The position numbers and the translations under genes were made by a program. Below, piece after piece: positions 59,369-64,000 of a DNA stretch of 64,000 nucleotides (position 1 is the stretch's first letter; every line of letters starts with the position of its first letter). The notes under the pieces were generated by a model. The model was given only the letters and a program-made list of their open reading frames with translations, ran no database searches and was not told the DNA's origin. This stretch comes from Novosphingobium malaysiense (GTDB lineage: Bacteria > Pseudomonadota > Alphaproteobacteria > Sphingomonadales > Sphingomonadaceae), in NCBI RefSeq assembly GCF_000802225.1, contig NZ_JTDI01000001.1, positions 496,001-560,000 on the forward strand, in the 5' to 3' direction.

Positions 59369-59781
59369 AGGCCCGGGCAAGCGGTTGCCGAAGGTCGATT
59401 TCGCACAAACCGCCTTCCACCGCGCCAAAGAAAGCAATGCCCCCCCGCCCTGCCATGCCCCGACCATCGGCTCGCCCGGCGGCATTGCGGCATGCGGTCA
59501 GGGCTGCCCCGATCGGCGCGCGTTCGATATGGCCTCGCAATCCATGTCTTGAAACGTGCGCCCGTCGGTTGCCAGGATGATGGCGCGCTTCAGGGCTTTG
59601 CCCGAGGAAGCGCTCGCTGCACTGGAATGAATGGTGACTGTCCGCCACAGGGCTGCTAAGGGCCGCCCTCTCAAGGCGAGCGAGAATCACGAATACACTC
59701 GCCGCCGCCGGCCAGTAGCGCGCAGCCGGATACTTTCACGCGCTTCGCCACGACCGGCGACACCATTGATTTGCGAGAAAA

Positions 59782-61548
59782 ATGCCCTTTTCCAAACTTC
59801 CGCCGTTGCTCGGCGATGCCTTGTCCGACCGCGGCTATGCTGCGCCCACACCCGTACAGGCTGCCGTCCTCGAAGCCGATGCGCACGGCCGCGATCTCAT
59901 CGTTTCCGCCCAGACCGGCTCGGGCAAGACCGTGGCGTTCGGCCTCGCCATGGCCGGCGATCTCCTCGATGCAGACGGACACCTACCCCCTTCCCCGACA
60001 CCGCTTGCCCTGATCGTGGCACCGACGCGCGAACTGGCGCTGCAGGTCAGCCGCGAATTGACGTGGCTCTACGACAAGTACGGAGCCCGCCTGGCGACCT
60101 GCGTCGGCGGCATGGACGCGAGCAAGGAGCGCCGCGCACTCGGCCGCGGCGCCCAGATCGTCGTCGGCACCCCGGGCCGCCTGCGCGATCATCTGGAGCG
60201 CGGAGCACTCGACCTGTCGTCGCTGCGCACCATCGTGCTCGATGAAGCGGACGAAATGCTCGACATGGGCTTTCGCGAGGACCTCGAGGAAATTCTCGAC
60301 GCGACGCCGCCCGAACGCCGCACGCTGCTGTTTTCGGCCACGATGCCCAAGCCGATCGCCGCGCTTGCGCGCCGCTATCAACGCGACGCTCTGCGCATTT
60401 CCACCGTCGGCGAGGACCGTGGGCATGGCGACATCAGCTATCAGGCGATGGCGGTGGCTCCGGCCGACACGGAAAACGCCGTGGTCAACCTGCTGCGCCT
60501 CCACGAGGCCGAAACAGCGATGCTGTTCTGCGCCACGCGCGACAATGTGCGCCGCCTGCACGCCAGCCTTGTCGAGCGCGGGTTTGCCGCCGTCGCGCTT
60601 TCGGGCGAGCATAGCCAGAACGAACGCAACCAGGCGCTTCAGGCCCTGCGCGACCGGCGCGCGCGGGTCTGCGTCGCCACCGACGTCGCGGCCCGCGGCA
60701 TCGACCTGCCCAGCCTCAGCCTCGTCGTTCATGTCGAGATCCCGCGCGATGCGGAAACGCTGCAGCACCGCTCGGGCCGAACCGGGCGTGCCGGCAAGAA
60801 AGGCACGGCGGTCCTTATCGTCCCCTACACCCGTCGTCGCCGCGTCGAATCGATGCTGCGCGGCGCCAAGATTCCGGCAGAGTGGATCGCGCCGCCTTCG
60901 GCCGAGGACATTCGCAAGGCCGATAGCGAAAGGTTGCTGAGCACCCTGCTGGCGCCGGTCGAATTCACCGATGAGGACCGCGCGCTGGCCGACCGCCTGC
61001 TGGCCGAGCGCAGCGCCGAGGACATCGCTGCTGCGCTGGTCCACGTCCACCGCTCGCGCCTGCCGCAGCCCGAGGAACTGCTCGGCAACGATGCCCCGCG
61101 CGAGAAACGCGGGCCTCGACCGGGGTTCGAGGACAGCGTGTGGTTCAAGCTCAACGTCGGACGCAACCAGAACGCCGATCCGCGCTGGATCCTGCCACTG
61201 CTGTGCCGCAGGGGCCATGTCGGCCGTGGCGAGATCGGCGCGATCCGCATCGACACCCGCGAAACCCATTTCGAAGTCCCCGGCGCCATCGCCGATCGCT
61301 TTCTCGACGCCGTCAAGCGCACGGCCGGCGGCGACGACGAAGTCGAGATCGAACGCTCCACCAGCCAACCGCCCCCGCACGGCGGTCATTCCCGCCACCG
61401 CGAAGGCGGAGCCGGCCGCAAGCCGTTCAGGAAAGGCCCGGGCAACAAACCCGAGCGGGGCTTCGGCAAAGGTCCCCACAAGGGGCCGGGCAAGGGCAGT
61501 GGCGCACCGAAGAAGCCGTTTCACAAGAAGAAGCGCCGACCTGAGTGA
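59782..61548 (+). CDS. DEAD-box ATP-dependent RNA helicase with DbpA-type RNA-binding domain
   Basis: A 588-residue helicase. Motifs: Q-motif PTPVQ (22-26), Walker A AQTGSGKT (43-50), PTREL, DEAD at 154-157, SAT in LFSATMPK, ARGIDLP, and HRSGRTGRAG. After the two RecA domains a DbpA-like RNA-binding module is visible (PRWILPLLCRRGHVGRGEIGAIRIDTRETHFEV, in parts). A Lys/Gly/Pro-rich basic tail of about 60 residues follows. It acts in ribosome assembly or mRNA remodelling. First of the housekeeping genes, unrelated to the catabolic cluster; marks the return to core chromosome. Confidence 0.95.
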   Translation: MPFSKLPPLLGDALSDRGYAAPTPVQAAVLEADAHGRDLIVSAQTGSGKTVAFGLAMAGDLLDADGHLPPSPTPLALIVAPTRELALQVSRELTWLYDKYGARLATCVGGMDASKERRALGRGAQIVVGTPGRLRDHLERGALDLSSLRTIVLDEADEMLDMGFREDLEEILDATPPERRTLLFSATMPKPIAALARRYQRDALRISTVGEDRGHGDISYQAMAVAPADTENAVVNLLRLHEAETAMLFCATRDNVRRLHASLVERGFAAVALSGEHSQNERNQALQALRDRRARVCVATDVAARGIDLPSLSLVVHVEIPRDAETLQHRSGRTGRAGKKGTAVLIVPYTRRRRVESMLRGAKIPAEWIAPPSAEDIRKADSERLLSTLLAPVEFTDEDRALADRLLAERSAEDIAAALVHVHRSRLPQPEELLGNDAPREKRGPRPGFEDSVWFKLNVGRNQNADPRWILPLLCRRGHVGRGEIGAIRIDTRETHFEVPGAIADRFLDAVKRTAGGDDEVEIERSTSQPPPHGGHSRHREGGAGRKPFRKGPGNKPERGFGKGPHKGPGKGSGAPKKPFHKKKRRPE

Positions 61549-61756
61549 AGCACACCTGACGAACTGGCCTTCGAGCTTTCCTCGGGTGAAATCTTGAATT
61601 CCTGCGATTTCGCCCTAAATGAGTGCTCGCTACGTCGCCTGCGACGGGACATCGACGGCCGCATTGCGCGGCTTTCCCCTTTTCAGCTGCCCGGCTCGCC
61701 TGCTTGCCACTGCGCCTGCACGGCCGGATACGCACATGCATTGATGGAAGAACGCA

Positions 61757-62026
61757 TTGGCCAAGGAAGAACTGCTGACGATGGAAGGCCATATCGAGGA
61801 AATCCTCCCCGATGGCCGGTTTGCCGTCGTACTCGACAACGAGCACAAGATCATCGCCTACACCGCAGGCAAGATGCGCAAGTTTCGCATTCGCTCGGTA
61901 GTGGGCGACCGCGTCCACGTGGAAATGACGCCTTACGACCTTTCGAAGGGACGTATCGTCTTTCGCGAGCGCACGCCCGGTCAACCGGGCGGGCCGCCAC
62001 GCAGGCGCGGCAATTTCAAACGTTAA
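61757..62026 (+). CDS. infA: Translation initiation factor IF-1 homologue with C-terminal extension
   Basis: An 89-residue S1/OB-fold protein ([27 protein letters not shown]...[19 protein letters not shown]). The start is TTG 61757; the shape matches IF-1, which normally ends about residue 72. Here a Pro/Gly/Arg tail ([16 protein letters not shown]) is added. Sphingomonads and other alphaproteobacteria can carry a second IF-1-like gene of this sort, so whether this is the main or the accessory IF-1 is unknown. It lies between the helicase and a 50-residue basic protein. The gap 61549-61756 shows nothing recognisable. Confidence 0.85.
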   Translation: MAKEELLTMEGHIEEILPDGRFAVVLDNEHKIIAYTAGKMRKFRIRSVVGDRVHVEMTPYDLSKGRIVFRERTPGQPGGPPRRRGNFKR

Positions 62027-62061
62027 GAGGATGCGGCCAAGAGCCGCGACTAAAGGACTAT

Positions 62062-62214
62062 ATGCATTTACGTAAGAAGGGTGCCTCGAAGCGCCCCAAG
62101 ACCATTTTTCAAAGCTATCCCCATACGGCCGGGACGATGAGCCCGGCATTGCGCCCGGAAGGGCTGCTGAGCAAGGAACACCTGCGGCGCGTTGTCGCTG
62201 CCATGGTCGACTGA
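62062..62214 (+). CDS. Small basic hypothetical protein
   Basis: A 50-residue protein with AAAGGA six bases before ATG 62062. It begins MHLRKKGASKRPKTIFQSY and ends with an amphipathic helix-like SKEHLRRVVAAMVD. No family recognised. The high charge and the position 35 bp after an IF-1 homologue suggest a nucleic-acid or ribosome-associated role, which is inference only. Probably co-transcribed with the IF-1 homologue. Confidence 0.6.
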   Translation: MHLRKKGASKRPKTIFQSYPHTAGTMSPALRPEGLLSKEHLRRVVAAMVD

Positions 62215-62311
62215 TCCGGGGTCTCATGCCGGGGCAGCGATGCCCCGGACATGCCGCGATCCGAATCCCGCCTTCGCACAGGCAGTCGGAATCGCCCTCG
62301 ATCACCCGGTG

Positions 62312-62986
62312 TCAGGGCTTCCTGGCAAACCAGATAACGTGGCGGAAGCCCTTGTTGTTGGGACGCGCCCGCACGGTCACCGAAGACACCTCGAAACCGG
62401 CCTCTTCCAGGCGGTCGGTGAACGCGGGATCGGGCCAGGCCGACCAGATCGCCAGCACGCCGCCCGGGCTGAGTGCCCGCATTGCGTAGCGCAACCCCTC
62501 CCGGGAATAGAGCCGGTCGTTCTCGAGCCGCGTCAGGCCCTCGGGACCATTGTCGACATCGAGAAGAATGGCATCGTAGCCGCCGCGCGCGGCACGAATG
62601 AGCATCGCCACGTCTTCCCCGACGAGCATCACCCGCGGATCGTCCAGACACCCGCCGGTCAATTGCCGCATCGGCCCCAGGGCCCATTCGATGATTTCCG
62701 GAACGATTTCAGCGACGAAGACGTTCGCATCGTCGTCCAGGGCCGCAAGCGCGGCGCGTAGCGTGAAGCCCATGCCGTAACCGCCCACCAGCATCTGCAC
62801 GCGTTCGCGATTGCCGAGCCGTTCGCAGGTCATCGTGGCCAGGGCTTCTTCCGAAGCACTGGCCACGGTGCTCATGAGTTCGTTGTCTTCGAGCAGGATG
62901 GTGAACCCGTCTCCGTGCTGCACCAGCCTCAATTCCACTCCGCCGGGCACATGCGCAATGCCTACCAGGACGTCTTCGTCGATCAT
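62312..62986 (-). CDS. Spermidine synthase-like methyltransferase-fold protein
   Basis: A 224-residue Rossmann-fold protein. It has LVGGYGMGFTLRAAL in place of motif I (GGGDG in spermidine synthases), an acidic pair in VAEIVPEIIEW, DAILLDVDNGPEGLTR resembling the spermidine-synthase D-x-x-x-G-P segment, and LSPGGVLAIWSAWPDPAFTDRLEEAGF. The polyamine-binding residues are not obviously complete, so the substrate is uncertain. Housekeeping-region gene, convergent with the small basic protein. Function in polyamine or other aminopropyl/methyl transfer is family-level inference. Confidence 0.82.
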   Translation of the reverse strand: MIDEDVLVGIAHVPGGVELRLVQHGDGFTILLEDNELMSTVASASEEALATMTCERLGNRERVQMLVGGYGMGFTLRAALAALDDDANVFVAEIVPEIIEWALGPMRQLTGGCLDDPRVMLVGEDVAMLIRAARGGYDAILLDVDNGPEGLTRLENDRLYSREGLRYAMRALSPGGVLAIWSAWPDPAFTDRLEEAGFEVSSVTVRARPNNKGFRHVIWFARKP

Positions 62987-63522
62987 GAATTACTCCCGGG
63001 GCGAGAATGGTCTCGGCTTTCAAAAGGGTCCGGCAGGCCCCCGTCGCGCCGCCAGGCGACGGGCATGGATCAAATCGAAGCATGCTTTCCGGGCCGGTCG
63101 GAACGCAGCACACGCAACTCGTTTCGAATTTGCGGGGGTAGAGAAACGTAAATTTCGTCGCTGGCGTAAGCGGGAGCACGGGCGTCTCTCAGCCGGGACA
63201 TGCCTACGTGACGATGGTCCCGATCAATCATCGATGGGCGACTTCGAAGCGTCAGGCAAGAGATGCCCCGGGAGCGCCCAAATACTCTGTGGATTAGTCT
63301 GGAGGGCCGGATCGCGTTGCCGTCCATCGGCGCACCAAAGCCATTGCTGCACGATAATGGACGAATTGGGCCTGTCATTTCACAGCCTTTTCTGCTAACC
63401 AATGACGGCTGACGTCGAATTTTGCGACGGTTCTCGACAATCTTGGCTTAGGCGACGCGAATCCGTCGCTTTTCCCGCTTGCGACGATTTCCTTTCAACT
63501 GACGATTTGACGCACGACCGGT

Positions 63523-63540
63523 CTCCGCAATTTCGCGGAG
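63523..63540 (+). promoter_or_regulatory. Hairpin in the cold-shock gene leader
   Basis: CTCCGC-N6-GCGGAG, about 30 bp upstream of the cold-shock start codon. The 584-bp gap 62987-63570 has no supported gene. It contains TTGACG at about 63507 as a possible -35 box and this hairpin, and probably holds a long 5' leader as is usual for cspA-type genes. Confidence 0.35.
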
Positions 63541-63570
63541 CGGAAACCCGTTTCTTGAAAGGAAACACAC

Positions 63571-63777
63571 ATGCCCATCGGAACCGTTAAATTCTTCAAC
63601 ACCGACAAAGGTTATGGCTTCATCGCCCCCGAAGACGGCGGTCAGGACAGCTTCGTGCACATTTCCGCGGTGCAGAATGCCGGGATGCACACCCTCGAAC
63701 GCGATCAGCGGATCTCCTACGAGATCGAAGTCGGCCGCAACGGCAAGGCGTCGGCGGTGAATCTGCAGGCCGCCTGA
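63571..63777 (+). CDS. Cold-shock protein, CspA family
   Basis: A 68-residue single cold-shock domain binding single-stranded RNA/DNA. RNP1 is KGYGFIAP (14-21) and RNP2 is FVHIS (28-33 region); the fold ends in GKASAVNLQ. GAAAGGA precedes the ATG. Acts as an RNA chaperone. It is separated from a further small gene by a perfect hairpin at 63789-63815. Confidence 0.96.
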   Translation: MPIGTVKFFNTDKGYGFIAPEDGGQDSFVHISAVQNAGMHTLERDQRISYEIEVGRNGKASAVNLQAA

Positions 63778-63788
63778 TCCGGCTCCCG

Positions 63789-63815
63789 CCGAAGCGCGCA
63801 GCCGGCGCGCTTCGG
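63789..63815 (+). terminator. Hairpin after the cold-shock gene
   Basis: A perfect 11-bp stem (63789-63799 with 63805-63815) and 5-nt loop, 11 nt after the stop. No U-tract follows, so partial termination or mRNA stabilisation is likely, allowing some readthrough into the next gene. Confidence 0.5.
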
Positions 63816-63845
63816 CCCCGCCCATTCCTGCATAAAAGGAGCCCC

Positions 63846-64000
63846 ATGGCCTTTACTCTCGATTTCTGCGAGGCCCGCGCCCGCGATGCTGCCGAAGCTG
63901 CTGCTACCGCCAAACTCGCCAACGTGCGTGACCGTGAACTGCGGTCCGAGGCGGCTTGGCGCGCCATGGCAGATCAGATTGTGCAGATCGAAAAGAAGCG
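63846..64000 (+). CDS. Hypothetical small protein, 3' end beyond window
   Basis: ATG 63846 follows AAAAGGAGCCCC. The 51 visible residues are Ala-rich and helical (FCEARARDAAEAAATAKLANVRDRELRSEAAWRAMADQ, in parts) with many charged residues, and look like a short coiled or helical protein. No family recognised. Its position after the cold-shock gene suggests co-transcription. Confidence 0.65.
   Translation, partial: MAFTLDFCEARARDAAEAAATAKLANVRDRELRSEAAWRAMADQIVQIEKK

Noticed and set aside
62987..63570. Open frames of about 60-195 codons in the gap before the cold-shock gene
   Set aside because: They lack ribosome-binding sites and recognisable composition; a long 5' leader of the cold-shock gene explains part of the region.
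1..64000. Mobile elements, prophage genes, CRISPR arrays, tRNA or rRNA genes
   Set aside because: No transposase, integrase, phage structural gene, regularly spaced repeats or tRNA-like cloverleaf was recognised on reading both strands; the repeated dyads are too short and too promoter-linked to be insertion-sequence ends.

Overview
The window is high-GC DNA that looks like a sphingomonad (Alphaproteobacteria, Sphingomonadales, Novosphingobium/Sphingobium-like). The evidence is three large TonB-dependent receptors, many SDR, Rieske and P450 oxidoreductases, and a block of housekeeping genes at the right end (DEAD-box helicase, an IF-1 homologue, a cold-shock protein). No rRNA, tRNA, CRISPR array, insertion sequence or phage gene was recognised. 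About 59 kb is one uninterrupted catabolic supercluster; the last 4.5 kb is ordinary chromosome.

The supercluster falls into two halves, each marked by its own repeated operator. Left half (1-25 kb): an EHN-type alpha/beta hydrolase, a Gfo/Idh/MocA oxidoreductase, an aldehyde dehydrogenase, a zinc alcohol dehydrogenase, SDRs, a Baeyer-Villiger monooxygenase, two cytochromes P450, a [2Fe-2S] ferredoxin, an HSL-type esterase, two TonB-dependent receptors, a molybdopterin oxidoreductase and an AhpD/CMD-like protein. Five transcription starts here carry a 16-bp dyad, GAAACC-N4-GGTTTC. At three or more of them it lies directly after a recognisable -10 box. A TetR regulator (21400-22074) sits among them. 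A second TetR (11854-12522) faces a P450-ferredoxin operon across two copies of a different dyad, ATGATA-N7-TATCAT.

Right half (25-59 kb): five Rieske oxygenase alpha subunits, a CoA ligase, a CoA transferase, an acyl-CoA dehydrogenase, an enoyl-CoA hydratase, a MaoC hydratase, a DUF35/thiolase-like pair, a thioesterase, E1alpha/E1beta/E2 of a 2-oxoacid dehydrogenase, SDRs, VOC proteins, sugar-type enzymes (ThuA-like, xylose-isomerase-like), a third TonB receptor and a PQQ/haem c alcohol dehydrogenase. Ten copies of a different dyad, close to ACAATC-AT-GATTGT, lie in seven intergenic regions here and were seen nowhere in the left half. Two paralogous TetR genes (26739 and 47141) each sit beside a copy.

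Taken together, the genes suggest outer-membrane uptake of a hydrophobic, probably polycyclic or terpenoid/steroid-like compound. P450, Rieske and BVMO steps would oxygenate it, alcohol and aldehyde oxidation and ester or lactone hydrolysis would follow, and CoA activation with beta-oxidation and retro-aldol or thiolytic shortening would finish. The substrate cannot be read from sequence. Missing partners are no ferredoxin reductase for the P450 or Rieske enzymes and no E3 for the oxoacid dehydrogenase; these must be encoded elsewhere.
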